Positions 1 through 8,441 of a stretch of DNA of 64,000 bases are shown piece after piece (position 1 is the stretch's first letter; every line of letters begins with the position of its first letter). Both the position numbers and the translations under genes were made by a program. The notes below the pieces were generated by a model. The model worked only from the letters and a program-made list of their open reading frames with translations. It searched no databases and was not told where the DNA came from. Location: contig CP016211.1 of assembly GCA_001931535.1 (NCBI GenBank), positions 7,425,703 through 7,489,702 on the forward strand, written 5' to 3'. Source of the DNA: Minicystis rosea (GTDB taxonomy: Bacteria > Myxococcota_A > Polyangia > Polyangiales > Polyangiaceae).

Positions 1-69
1 TGCCAGGAAAGCGAAGAGGGACACCGCGAGCCCGATCCGGCCCACACAAATTCGGCGCTCGATTGCCAT
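1..69 (-). CDS. Partial gene start with signal-peptide-like N-terminus
   Basis: The reverse strand has an ATG at 69 that opens a frame running off the left edge. The 23 visible residues begin MAIERRICVGRIG and continue LAVSLFAFLA, a short positive n-region followed by a hydrophobic stretch, as in a Sec signal peptide. The protein is probably exported, but nothing else can be said. No strong Shine-Dalgarno is visible just upstream, so the start is only tentative. Confidence 0.45.
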   Translation of the reverse strand, partial: MAIERRICVGRIGLAVSLFAFLA

Positions 70-404
70 GACGGGGAAGGATACCCAACCGTCGCCGGTT
101 GTTCCCGTGGAGCCGCCTCAGCATGGAATCGCCTGTTACCACGCCGCTCGCGATCGGCCTGAAACACGGTCTCTTCGCATACCGGCGCGTATGTAGGCAC
201 CTCTGCGAGCGGCCCCAGGCAGGCGCGATGGTGAATTTGGGGCAGCCAAAACGCCTGTTTTCTGCTTACGATCACGCATCAATTCGGAAGCGGCGGCCGC
301 GCCGGCGGCCAGCCGACGACTTCCCCAAGCCGCGGAGCTCGTGCGCGGGCTCCGGGGCGCAGGACGTGGGTCCGAGGGATCGGGCCCATCGGAGGTAGGC
401 CACA
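70..404. other. Intergenic region with divergent promoters presumed
   Basis: This gap separates a leftward truncated gene from the rightward DUF465-type gene. I see no convincing coding frame or RNA gene in it. A GGAGG at about 393-397 is the ribosome binding site of the gene starting at 405. Promoters for both directions must lie here but no clear boxes can be picked out. Confidence 0.4.
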
Positions 405-605
405 ATGAAGCAGGTCGTTTCTCTCCGCGGTCTCGAAGATCGTTTGAACCGGGCGGAGGCGCAGCACCGCGCCCTCGACGAGCGGCTCTCCCAACTGAGC
501 CGTCGCGCGTACCTGACGCCCCGTGAGCAGCTCGAGATCGCGGAGCTCAAGAAACACAAGCTCAAGACCAAGGACGAAATCGCCGCGCTCCGCCGCTCGC
601 TCTGA
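405..605 (+). CDS. DUF465/YdcH-like small coiled protein
   Basis: This 66-residue protein is almost entirely charged alpha helix: an N-terminal MKQVVSLRGLEDRLNRAEAQ segment, a central turn near YLTPREQLEIAELK, and a Lys-rich second helix. Length and the heptad-like pattern fit the DUF465 (YdcH/SlyX-like) small proteins, whose function is unknown. A GGAGG lies about 7 nt upstream of the ATG. It stands alone on the + strand before a lipoprotein gene. The family assignment rests on pattern and length only. Confidence 0.7.
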   Translation: MKQVVSLRGLEDRLNRAEAQHRALDERLSQLSRRAYLTPREQLEIAELKKHKLKTKDEIAALRRSL

Positions 606-752
606 CGGTGCCACCAAGCGCATCGCTCCCCGCCCTCCTCGTCTCGCCTCCCCCCGCATCACGATTCTCACCCGCCGCGCTCCACTCGCGCGCCATTGCA
701 GAAAGTCCATCCATCGCTAGCGCTCGCGTGCCGCTTCGCTACGTTCGGCACG

Positions 753-1256
753 ATGAACGCGCCCCGGATCCTCGGGCTCCCTCTCCTCGCCGCCATTGCG
801 CTCGTCGTCGTCGCATGCGCCGGTGCTCCCGTCGAAATCGGCCCCGCTGCGCCCGGCTCCGTCCCCTCCGGCGCCCCGGTGAAGCCCACGCCCAAGACGC
901 GCATCGACGAGCTCGCGGCATCCCCTGCCTACGACGCCGCCGGCCACGCCGCCCCCTGCGCTGCGCCCTCGGCCACCTGCCCGCAGGCGGCCCCCGATCG
1001 CGCCTTCCTCGATCGCTGCCGCCTCGCCGGCTTTCAAATCCGCGTCTGTGGCTGCGATCAACGCTGCTCCGGCGACGTCACCGCCGTGAATCGCCATTAC
1101 GACGAAGCCGGCGCCCCCAAAGAGTGCGCCCCCGCCCGCACCGATTGCACCCCTCCGCCCGCCGCCGCCTCCTTTCAGGACGCGTGCAACGAGAAGGGAT
1201 ATCGACTCGATGTCTGCGGCTGCGAGTGGCTCTGCTCCGGCAACCCTCGCAAGTGA
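753..1256 (+). CDS. Cys-rich lipoprotein
   Basis: The chosen ATG at 753 gives a classic lipoprotein signal ending ...IALVVVAC, with the lipidated Cys at residue 22. An upstream in-frame ATG at 696 would bury the signal peptide. The mature 145 residues contain two copies of a Cys-rich module, recognisable as FLDRCRLAGFQIRVCGC and FQDACNEKGYRLDVCGC, each followed by a further CS- or Cys-rich turn, so disulfide-bonded repeats exposed on the outer membrane or periplasm are likely. I do not recognise the family. The last 130 bp, including the stop codon, are duplicated exactly at 6364-6494, which shows that this gene was once the immediate convergent neighbour of the gene now ending at 6499. Confidence 0.7.
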   Translation: MNAPRILGLPLLAAIALVVVACAGAPVEIGPAAPGSVPSGAPVKPTPKTRIDELAASPAYDAAGHAAPCAAPSATCPQAAPDRAFLDRCRLAGFQIRVCGCDQRCSGDVTAVNRHYDEAGAPKECAPARTDCTPPPAAASFQDACNEKGYRLDVCGCEWLCSGNPRK

Positions 1257-1314
1257 CCTTCACGGCGGCGTGAGCCGCATCACCCACGCTTCCCAACGGG
1301 CCTTGAAAGCATCC
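1125..1314. repeat. 190-bp perfect direct repeat, copy 1
   Basis: These 190 bp are identical to 6364-6553 (offset 5239) and the match breaks at one base on each side. Copy 1 holds the 3' end of the lipoprotein gene (intact, stop at 1256) and, on the reverse strand from 1261, the last codons of the C39/HExxH gene, here cut off from its body. The ancestral order was therefore lipoprotein gene then convergent peptidase gene, and everything between the two copies was added later. Confidence 0.9.
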
Positions 1315-1585
1315 CTGGTGGAGAGAGCAAGCTGTCCGCAAAGCTGCTGTCGTCGTCACGACAACACTCTTCGTGCACGTCTGTCCGTCGTGTAGCGGGA
1401 GGGCTGGACTCCGCCGCAGCCCAGTCCTCGGCGTTGCGACGTCGACTTGCCTACTCCCCCTTCTTCTTCCCCGGAGGGGGAAGGTTCTGCCGTTTCCTAT
1501 CCGCCCAGCTCGTCGCTCGGCGCGGGAAGTTCGCAATACTGTGGGGGGCCTTTGGTCCTCCCATGCTCTGGGGATATGGATGGGG
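1315..1585. other. Junction region with relic of a neighbouring gene end
   Basis: No gene is supported here. Bases ~1428-1478 closely resemble 11354-11398, the last codons (GRGKKKGE) and downstream DNA of the 224-aa gene ending at 11379, so this is probably a relic of a second copy. The same stretch holds a short GC hairpin (CTTCCCC / GGGGAAG near 1470-1488) that could terminate the leftward STAND gene. Confidence 0.45.
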
Positions 1586-3622
1586 CTACGGCATCTCCCC
1601 CATCTCCGCGCTCCAAAGCTCCTCCACCACCCGCGCAATCCCGCTCGCGAGGTGGCGCCGAAACGTGCTGTAGGCCATTCGGCACCGCTCCGCGGCGCGC
1701 TCCTGGTTGTCCGCTGCATCGACGAACGCCGCGTGCAGCGCCAAATATTGACGCTCTCGGCGCGGCGCGTCCCGCAAACGCTCGACCCGCTCCACCAGCA
1801 CGGCCCGTAGGCGTGTTGCCCGCGCGGCGCGGCCGGGCGGCGCGTCGCCGACGATCCTCGCGCTCAGCAAAGGGCTCTCCTTCAGCCGCGAAACGTCGTG
1901 CAGCGCCCGGAGGGCAGCCCGCACGGCGGCGTCGAATCCCGCGCGATCGAGCGGGGCGCGCGCCTCGGTGACGGCGGCGGACGGCCGCGCGACGGGCGCA
2001 TCCATGGCGCGCAGACACCGCACGTACCACTCCAGCGGCGTGAGGCCGCGCCGGTCGTAGACGAACACCGCTTGATCCACGCCGCCTTGCGCGAACCCCA
2101 GCTCCCGCACGAGTCGCGCGCCGGTTCGTTCGAGGCCACCGATGGTCGCCTCGGCGCTCGTCGTATGAACGTAGGCGAGCGCCACGGGATCGGGATCGAG
2201 CAGCCAGCGCGCCATTGCTGCGCCGAGCGCGAGCCGCACCTCGTCGAGGCGGTGGTAGCCGTCGCGCGTCATCCAGAACGGCGTGTAGAGCACCGCCCCC
2301 GGGCTCGATCCGACGAGGCGTCGAGCGTGGCACGCGACGGCACGGATGCGCGCGTCGGGCTCCGTGTCGGCGCGCGCATCGAGCGTCAACGTGGCCGCGA
2401 ACCCGAGCACGGGATCCGCGGGCGACCGCACCACCACGAAGCGCTCCCGCTGGATCGGGAACCACCGGCGGAGCGTGGCGACCGAAGCTTCGCCCTCGTG
2501 CAGCCGAAGGATCTCTTCGAGGATCGGCGCATCTTCCGCGCGCGCGACATCGAGCGCGAACGACGTGGCCACCGACGCCTCCACGTGATCGCGAAGCTCG
2601 GGACCGAGCCGCATCAGGAAGTGGATGTCCTCGACCTTCTGCATCGGGTCGCCGACGTCGGCCCTCGAAGCGCGGTCCGCGAGCACGTGGCGCGCGCGGG
2701 CGAACAACGCTTCGAAGCGCGGGGGGTTCCTCCAGCGGAGATCGCGCAGGATCACGGCGCGGGCGACGTCGTGCAGACGAACGCCGAGCCGCGATCGCTC
2801 CACGAAGCTCAGCCTTCGAAGCCATGGGAACGCGCGCGCGGCGGGCTCCGCACCCACGAAGTCGGCGAGCAGGTCTTCGCGCAAGTGGCGCGTGAGGGCG
2901 CAGATCTCGAGGGTCGTGCGGAACGCGTCGTCGGGGATCTCTCGCAGGAACTGCTCGAGCAAGGCGCCCACGACATCGGGGTTGTCCCCGGGCCGCAGGG
3001 ATTGTGTGGTGGGCTGAAGCGCCGTCTCGGCGGCGAGAGCGAGCGCGAGCGGGTGACCTTGGCAGAACGCGCGGATCGCCTCGGATCGCTCGCCGACGAG
3101 GCCGCGCAGCTCGAGGTAACGGCGCGTGTCGTGGTCGTGGAGGTTCTCGAGCGCGAGGCTCGCGACCCGCACGCCCCAACCGTTGTTCGCCAACCAACCC
3201 GGATCGGGCTGACCGCGTCCCGCGATGACGACCAGGTGCGGGCCTGCGCGACGGAGCACCTCGGCGCGCACGAAGAAGTCACACGAAGCGAGGAGCTCGT
3301 AGGTATCGAGCACCACGACGACGCGGTCGCCCGAAGGCACGAAGCCGGCGGCATCGAACGCGGCGCGCACGGCGGGAATCGACGGCTCCACCGTCCGCGC
3401 GTCGATCTCTTTCACCCTGAGCCCGACGGCCTGTGCGCGCTCGACGAATACGCGAACCAGCGCGGACTTGCCAATCCCCCCCGGTCCGGTGACGTGCAGA
3501 ATGGTCGGCGTCACGCGCTCGAGCGCCGCTTCCCACTGCGCCATCTCTGCCTCACGACCGACGAACAGAGGCAGAATGCCCGCGCGAGGAGACGCGCCTT
3601 CGGTGACCCCCGTCGATGTCAT
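1586..3622 (-). CDS. STAND-type NTPase regulator with C-terminal HTH-like end
   Basis: This 678-residue protein starts with LPLFVGREAEMAQWE, the usual lead-in of STAND/AAA regulators. A Walker A GPGGIGKS follows at residues 46-53 and a Walker B VVVVLDTYELL at about 101-111. The middle is helical and Leu/Arg rich. The last ~50 residues (NQERAAERCRMAYSTFRRHL) look like a helix-turn-helix. Such proteins use nucleotide-driven switching to control transcription or signalling in the cytoplasm. The ATG at 3622 is preceded by GGGAGGG, which favours it over longer starts. It is divergent from the matrixin gene (gap 264 bp) and both lie inside the 5-kb segment bounded by the 190-bp repeats, so it may control that protease. 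Confidence 0.75.
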   Translation of the reverse strand: MTSTGVTEGASPRAGILPLFVGREAEMAQWEAALERVTPTILHVTGPGGIGKSALVRVFVERAQAVGLRVKEIDARTVEPSIPAVRAAFDAAGFVPSGDRVVVVLDTYELLASCDFFVRAEVLRRAGPHLVVIAGRGQPDPGWLANNGWGVRVASLALENLHDHDTRRYLELRGLVGERSEAIRAFCQGHPLALALAAETALQPTTQSLRPGDNPDVVGALLEQFLREIPDDAFRTTLEICALTRHLREDLLADFVGAEPAARAFPWLRRLSFVERSRLGVRLHDVARAVILRDLRWRNPPRFEALFARARHVLADRASRADVGDPMQKVEDIHFLMRLGPELRDHVEASVATSFALDVARAEDAPILEEILRLHEGEASVATLRRWFPIQRERFVVVRSPADPVLGFAATLTLDARADTEPDARIRAVACHARRLVGSSPGAVLYTPFWMTRDGYHRLDEVRLALGAAMARWLLDPDPVALAYVHTTSAEATIGGLERTGARLVRELGFAQGGVDQAVFVYDRRGLTPLEWYVRCLRAMDAPVARPSAAVTEARAPLDRAGFDAAVRAALRALHDVSRLKESPLLSARIVGDAPPGRAARATRLRAVLVERVERLRDAPRRERQYLALHAAFVDAADNQERAAERCRMAYSTFRRHLASGIARVVEELWSAEMGEMP

Positions 3623-3886
3623 CCCTCCCGAAGGTGAGCAGAACCCGAGCAAGATTTGGGCACTTTGTGGAGGAAATCGTCCCAGGCGAGCGAGGGGTGG
3701 TGTTTCGGCCGAGCACCCTCGCGCCCTACCCTCATCGCATCGCAGGTGCGCTCGAGCCCGGCGATGTCGGATCGACCGCTGGGGGCGCGATCGGCGGCGG
3801 GAGTCGCCGCGCGCGATCCCGGTGCGGCCACAATCACGCGCGGACAAGCGATGCTCGCGCTTTCACCCAAGGACGGGGGGGCGAAC

Positions 3887-6253
3887 ATGACGATGCAAGA
3901 GGGTTGGCGATGGTGCTCGCGGTGCCAAGGGCTCGTTCATGCGACGGCTGCAGAACCCGCCTGCGCGGCCGGGGGCAATCACGATCCGACGACCAGCGGA
4001 TTTTACTCGCTGGCGATGGATGAGCCGGGTGCGCCCGGCCAGCACGGCTGGCGATGGTGCAGCAAGTGTCGGGGGCTGTGTTTTTCCGGCGGCGGCGTCT
4101 GTGCTGCGGGCGGAGCGCACCAGACGAGCGGGAGCAGCGATTACGCGCTCGCCCACGCCCCGGACCGTGACCCCGCGGCGGAAGGTCAACAGGGCTGGCG
4201 CTGGTGCAGCAAGTGCCAAGGGCTGCACTTCGGTGTGGAGGGAGGCCGCTGCCCGGCAGGCGGAGGTCACGATGGGAGGACCAGTGGTCACTACGCCGTC
4301 CCCCACCAGGCTGCGGACGCGACGACGGACAACCCGTTCGATCCGAGGTTCAAGGACAAGGGCGTCCCTCGACGCGCGGATTGGGTCCCCAAGGCCAAGT
4401 TGGCGAAGGGGTCCGAGGGACCGGACGTGGAACGGCTCCACCGGTACCTGACTGCGTTTGGCTACTTCCCGAACGACGCGCTGCAAGCGCGCTACGGCCA
4501 ATGGTGGAAGCCGTCGATCGCGCGCCCGCCTGCGAGCGCGAGCCGGTTCGACGACACGACGGAAGCCGCGCTCCGCATGTTTCAGCGCATCCACGGCCTG
4601 CCTGAGAGCGGGATACTGGATCAGACCACGTTGGATGTGATGCAGAAGCCGCGGTGCGGTTTTCCGGACTCGCTGGCGGAGGTCACCGGTCGCACGCCGG
4701 AGGCGGCAGAAAAGTTCACCCTGCTGGGCACCACGTGGAGCAAGCTCGGCCTGACGTACCAATACGACAACTTCACGGGCGACATGACGCGCGCCCAGGT
4801 ACGAACGGAAATCGCAGGTGCGTTCCAGCGATGGGCGGCGGCATCGGCGGCGCTCACGTTCACCGAGGTCGCTACGGGCGCCGACATCCACATCAGTTGG
4901 CACGTGGGTTCACACGGCGACGGCGCGGGGAACGATTTCGACGGACCGCGTGGGGTCCTCGCGCACGCGACAGCTCCGCCGACTGGAGATCTGCATTTCG
5001 ACGATGCCGAAGCCTGGTCCTTCGACAGCCCGCCGACCGGAATCGATCTCGCCTCGGTGGCGCTCCACGAGATCGGCCACCTCCTCGGCCTGGACCACTC
5101 GGCCGACAAGACCGCGGCGATGTATGCCTATTACGGCGGCGCGCGGCGCGATCTGACGAACGACGACATCCGGGGCATCCAATGGCTCTATGCCTTCAGG
5201 CCCGTCTACGCGCAGGGAGATCCGGGCAGTGGGATCGGCGGCTTCGATCTGAGATCCCCCGCCGATCAGGCGTTTGCGTTCGACTACAATCACAGCGGCA
5301 AGCTCGACCATATCGCCCTCTACCGGCCCGGCACCGGCACGTTCTGGATCCTCAAGAACGAAGGCGGCATCTTCTCGCAGGTCTATGCGCAGGGGGATCC
5401 GGGCAATGGCATCGGCGACTACAACCTCCAATCCGGAGTCGATCGCGCCTTCGCCTTCGACTACAATCACAGCGGCAAGCTCGACCATATCGCCCTCTAC
5501 CGGCCCGGCACCGGCACGTTCTGGATCCTCAAGAACGAAGGCGGCATCTTCTCGCAGGTCTATGCGCAGGGGGATCCGGGCAATGGCATCGGCGACTACA
5601 ACCTCGCGTCGCCTGCCGATCGGGCGTTTGCGTTCGACTTCGATCACAGCGGCAAGCTCGACCATATCGCCCTCTACCGGCCCGGCACCGGCACGTTCTG
5701 GATCCTCAAGAACAGCGGCGGCATCTTCTCGCAGGTCTATGCGCAGGGGGATCCGGGCAATGGCATCGGCGATTACAACCTCGCGTCGCCTGCCGACCGC
5801 GCCTTCGCCTTCGACTTCGATCACAGCGGCAAGCTCGACCATATCGCCCTCTACCGGCCCGGCACCGGCACGTTCTGGATCCTCAAGAACAGCGGCGGCA
5901 TCTTCTCGGCGGTGTTTGCTCAGGGTGATCCGGGCGGCGGCATCGGCGGTTACAACCTCGCGTCGCCTGCCGATCGGGCGTTTGCGTTCGACTACGATCA
6001 CAGTGGCAAGCTCGACCATATCGCCCTCTACCGGCCCGGCACCGGCACGTTCTGGATCCTCAAGAACAGCGGCGGCATCTTCTCGGCGGTGTTTGCTCAG
6101 GGTGATCCGGGCGGCGGCATCGGCGGCTACAATCTCCAGTCCGAAGCTGATCGCGCCTTCGCGCTCGACTACGATCACAGTGGCAAGCTCGACCATATCG
6201 CCCTCTACCGGCCCGGCACCGGCACGATGTGGATCCAGAAGCGGGTATTCTGA
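3887..6253 (+). CDS. Matrixin-family metalloprotease with WRWC repeats and six C-terminal repeats
   Basis: The 788-residue protein has three N-terminal Cys-rich units with WRWCSKC-type cores (residues ~7-140), then a peptidoglycan-binding-like helical region (about 165-255). A PRCGFPD sequence at 255-261 matches the cysteine-switch motif of matrix metalloprotease propeptides. The catalytic zinc site HEIGHLLGLDH is at 394-404 with a Met-turn (AAMY) after it. The rest is six nearly identical 59-residue repeats containing DHSGKLDHIALYRPGTGT, resembling FG-GAP/VCBS-type propeller blades. The role is probably extracellular proteolysis with latency through the cysteine switch. No N-terminal signal peptide is visible from this start, nor convincingly from upstream starts at 3758 or 3851, so the export route is unclear. 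A G-rich Shine-Dalgarno precedes 3887. Confidence 0.85.
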   Translation: MTMQEGWRWCSRCQGLVHATAAEPACAAGGNHDPTTSGFYSLAMDEPGAPGQHGWRWCSKCRGLCFSGGGVCAAGGAHQTSGSSDYALAHAPDRDPAAEGQQGWRWCSKCQGLHFGVEGGRCPAGGGHDGRTSGHYAVPHQAADATTDNPFDPRFKDKGVPRRADWVPKAKLAKGSEGPDVERLHRYLTAFGYFPNDALQARYGQWWKPSIARPPASASRFDDTTEAALRMFQRIHGLPESGILDQTTLDVMQKPRCGFPDSLAEVTGRTPEAAEKFTLLGTTWSKLGLTYQYDNFTGDMTRAQVRTEIAGAFQRWAAASAALTFTEVATGADIHISWHVGSHGDGAGNDFDGPRGVLAHATAPPTGDLHFDDAEAWSFDSPPTGIDLASVALHEIGHLLGLDHSADKTAAMYAYYGGARRDLTNDDIRGIQWLYAFRPVYAQGDPGSGIGGFDLRSPADQAFAFDYNHSGKLDHIALYRPGTGTFWILKNEGGIFSQVYAQGDPGNGIGDYNLQSGVDRAFAFDYNHSGKLDHIALYRPGTGTFWILKNEGGIFSQVYAQGDPGNGIGDYNLASPADRAFAFDFDHSGKLDHIALYRPGTGTFWILKNSGGIFSQVYAQGDPGNGIGDYNLASPADRAFAFDFDHSGKLDHIALYRPGTGTFWILKNSGGIFSAVFAQGDPGGGIGGYNLASPADRAFAFDYDHSGKLDHIALYRPGTGTFWILKNSGGIFSAVFAQGDPGGGIGGYNLQSEADRAFALDYDHSGKLDHIALYRPGTGTMWIQKRVF
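5204..6250 (+). repeat. Six tandem 177-bp coding repeats
   Basis: Units begin at 5204, 5381, 5558, 5735, 5912 and 6089, each exactly 177 bp (59 codons). Long stretches are identical between units, while a few codons alternate (for example EGG/SGG and DYN/DFD). The near identity implies recent expansion or gene conversion inside the matrixin gene. Confidence 0.9.
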
Positions 6254-6282
6254 CCTCTTCCCCCGCGCTCCCCGTCCGACAT

Positions 6283-6317
6283 CGAGCGTCGCGAGCACCG
6301 CTGCTCCGCGACGCTCG
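6283..6317 (+). terminator. Hairpin downstream of the matrixin gene
   Basis: A GC-rich inverted repeat (CGAGCGTCGCG..AGCA / TGCT..CGCGACGCTCG, one bulged base, CCGC-type loop) lies 30 nt after the matrixin stop. It lacks a clear T tract, so termination is probable rather than certain. Confidence 0.5.
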
Positions 6318-6363
6318 GGAAGGCGTCCGCCGAGCCCGCGGTCTTCGTCGACCCGACGATGAT

Positions 6364-6553
6364 TGCGCCCCCGCCCGCACCGATTGCACCCCTCCGCCCG
6401 CCGCCGCCTCCTTTCAGGACGCGTGCAACGAGAAGGGATATCGACTCGATGTCTGCGGCTGCGAGTGGCTCTGCTCCGGCAACCCTCGCAAGTGACCTTC
6501 ACGGCGGCGTGAGCCGCATCACCCACGCTTCCCAACGGGCCTTGAAAGCATCC
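6364..6553. repeat. 190-bp perfect direct repeat, copy 2
   Basis: Identical to 1125-1314. Copy 2 holds a headless 3' piece of the Cys-rich lipoprotein gene (stop at about 6495, + strand) and the true 3' end of the C39/HExxH gene (stop at 6499, - strand). The pair of copies marks the borders of a 5-kb inserted or duplicated segment. Confidence 0.9.
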
Positions 6554-7971
6554 ATGTCCCGTTCGCCGAGCACCCGTTTCAAGGTCTCGAATCCCGTCGG
6601 GTCCGCCGCGTGCCCGGCGCGGAATGCCTTGTAGAACCGCACCAAGAGCCCCTGCTCCTGGAGATAATAAGCGAGGTAGCGCGCCTGCGCGTAATTGGTG
6701 CCGGGGTCCTCGTCGTAGAACTGCCCCGTCGTCGTGCTCGTGAACGCCGCGAACGACGGCACCGCGTGGCGCGAGATCGCCTGTTGCAGCCCCGGGAGCC
6801 GCCAATTGGTGAAACCGACGATGTGCCCATCACGCTCGCCGCACTGCTCGAAGAGCGATCCCAACCCCTCGTTCAGCCACGCCGGCGCATCGGGGAAATC
6901 GGCCTCCACGAAGGGGTGGACGATCTCGTGCACCAGCGTCCCCCCGCCGGTGTTGATGTTCATGATCAACGCCTTGTGCGTGGAGGAGTAATATCCGTAA
7001 GGCGTGCTCGGCTTGTCGTTGAAGATGGATCGCGTGTACGTGTCGTAGCTCTTCTTCCCGCCGAAGAGCCAGACATCGAGGATCTCGCGAGGCTCTTCGT
7101 CGAAGAAGTCCTGTTTCAGCTTGGCGACGGCCCACTCCACCGTGTTCTCCGCGTGCCCGCGCACCATGTCGGGACGCTGATCGCCGAGCACCACGAAGGG
7201 TGCTTTGACCACCACCGAGAAGCCTTTGGGCATCCGCTCCCGCAAACCCATCACGTGCTGTGCATAGTCGGCCCGCGAAAAGCGCCCTTCGCGCTGGGCC
7301 GGCCCGGCGGCCAACATGGGCGCCGGATCGAGCCGAAGTCGAATCAAGGACCAGCGCGCCGCCTCGTATTTCAAAGGCCAGAGCGCGAGAAAGCGCGACC
7401 GCGACATGCGCCGATAGCCACCGGCATCCTCGGCCGGCTCGCTGTACACCACCTCGTCGGTGCGCTCGTCGTAGCCGAGCACCAACCGGAAATGCTCGGT
7501 CGTCTTCGGCCGCTCGTCGTAATGCATGCACACGATCGACGGGATGCCTCGCTGCAGATCGGCGTGCAGCGCCGCGAAGCTCGCCTCCATCTCCGCTTTC
7601 GCGCGGGCCACATCGATGGTCTGCCACACCGGCCCGACGGCGAATCCGACCTTCGTCGCCGCCTCGGTGAGCTCCTTCGTATAGGCCCCTCGCCCGAGCG
7701 CCGGATCGAGCCCCGTGAGGGCGAACACCTCATCTTGGCTCACCCGCCGGCCGAGCCGCGCCGTCGCCATCTCCAAGCATGCTTCCCCGCAGAAATCCGG
7801 CTTCTGCCGCACATGCGGAGCGCCTTCGAGCAACACCGACGCGTAATGCCGTGGCGGCGCAGGCGCCTGCGCCGCGGGCGGCGGCGCCTGGACCGCGACG
7901 GGCGTGGCCGGATCGGCGCAGGCCGCGAACAGGAGCAGCAAAGCGAGTTGATGCGATCGGTGGAGCGGCAT
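6499..7971 (-). CDS. Lipoprotein with C39-like cysteine peptidase and HExxH domains
   Basis: The 490-residue product begins with a lipoprotein signal ending LLLLFAAC (Cys 18) and a Pro/Ala linker. Residues ~41-190 resemble a C39/papain-like peptidase: Cys in KPDFCGEACLEM (C61), His in TTEHFRLVLGYD (H160) and an acidic residue shortly after (YSEPAED). The C-terminal half has HEIVHPF followed by WLNEGLGSLFE, an HExxH with a downstream Glu as in gluzincin/peptidase-MA-like domains. It is therefore a likely two-headed envelope protease, or a sensor built from protease folds. Start chosen at the ATG giving the signal peptide. Its last 18 codons are duplicated at 1261-1314. Confidence 0.75.
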   Translation of the reverse strand: MPLHRSHQLALLLLFAACADPATPVAVQAPPPAAQAPAPPRHYASVLLEGAPHVRQKPDFCGEACLEMATARLGRRVSQDEVFALTGLDPALGRGAYTKELTEAATKVGFAVGPVWQTIDVARAKAEMEASFAALHADLQRGIPSIVCMHYDERPKTTEHFRLVLGYDERTDEVVYSEPAEDAGGYRRMSRSRFLALWPLKYEAARWSLIRLRLDPAPMLAAGPAQREGRFSRADYAQHVMGLRERMPKGFSVVVKAPFVVLGDQRPDMVRGHAENTVEWAVAKLKQDFFDEEPREILDVWLFGGKKSYDTYTRSIFNDKPSTPYGYYSSTHKALIMNINTGGGTLVHEIVHPFVEADFPDAPAWLNEGLGSLFEQCGERDGHIVGFTNWRLPGLQQAISRHAVPSFAAFTSTTTGQFYDEDPGTNYAQARYLAYYLQEQGLLVRFYKAFRAGHAADPTGFETLKRVLGERDMDAFKARWEAWVMRLTPP

Positions 7972-8441
7972 CCGGGTTCGACTCCTGGGCGCAAGGGCGC
8001 TTGGTGAGGAGTCGTCGGAGCCCGGGAGAGTGTGACGATGCTCCGCCGCGGCTCATCCGTAGCCGCACGTGTTCGCCCGTGTCGTCTGCCACCATCGGCC
8101 CAATCGACGGCCGCCGCTCGATCCGCGCGTAGCACTACTGCGTCAGGCCGGCGCGACGAGTGGGTCCTCACGAGCAGCCAGACGTGAAACGAGAGTTCGG
8201 CGAGGCCGACGAGCGGCCCGTTTCGGCGAGCGATCGCCGCGTGGCGATGCTGTCGGCTTGGCCCGCACGCCGGGTCTAGCGAACATGTCGCTGGCTCGGC
8301 GAGACGTCTCATGACGCAGTAGAAGTAGAGAGCGAGCGATTCTCGCGCAGCTCGAGCCGGTCCTGCAGATCGGACAGGCCGATGGGCCGCCAGGGGTTCC
8401 CGGTTCACGTCACGGAAGCGAGGTGCTACCCGTGCCGCCGA
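7972..8441. other. Divergent intergenic region, no gene seen
   Basis: The 470 bp between the leftward peptidase gene and the rightward Sel1 gene must contain both promoters. Frames here are Arg/Pro/Ala rich and show no recognisable domain. No hairpin or repeat stands out. Confidence 0.4.

Noticed and set aside
1497..3197. A second long reverse-strand frame (566 codons) overlapping the STAND gene
   Set aside because: Composition is Arg/Pro/Ala-rich and it lacks motifs, while the other frame has Walker A and B motifs and a good ribosome site. GC-rich third positions keep shadow frames open.
4910..6805. A 631-codon reverse frame opposite the matrixin repeats
   Set aside because: It mirrors the 177-bp repeats and has no ribosome site or domain. 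It is an antisense shadow of the matrixin gene.
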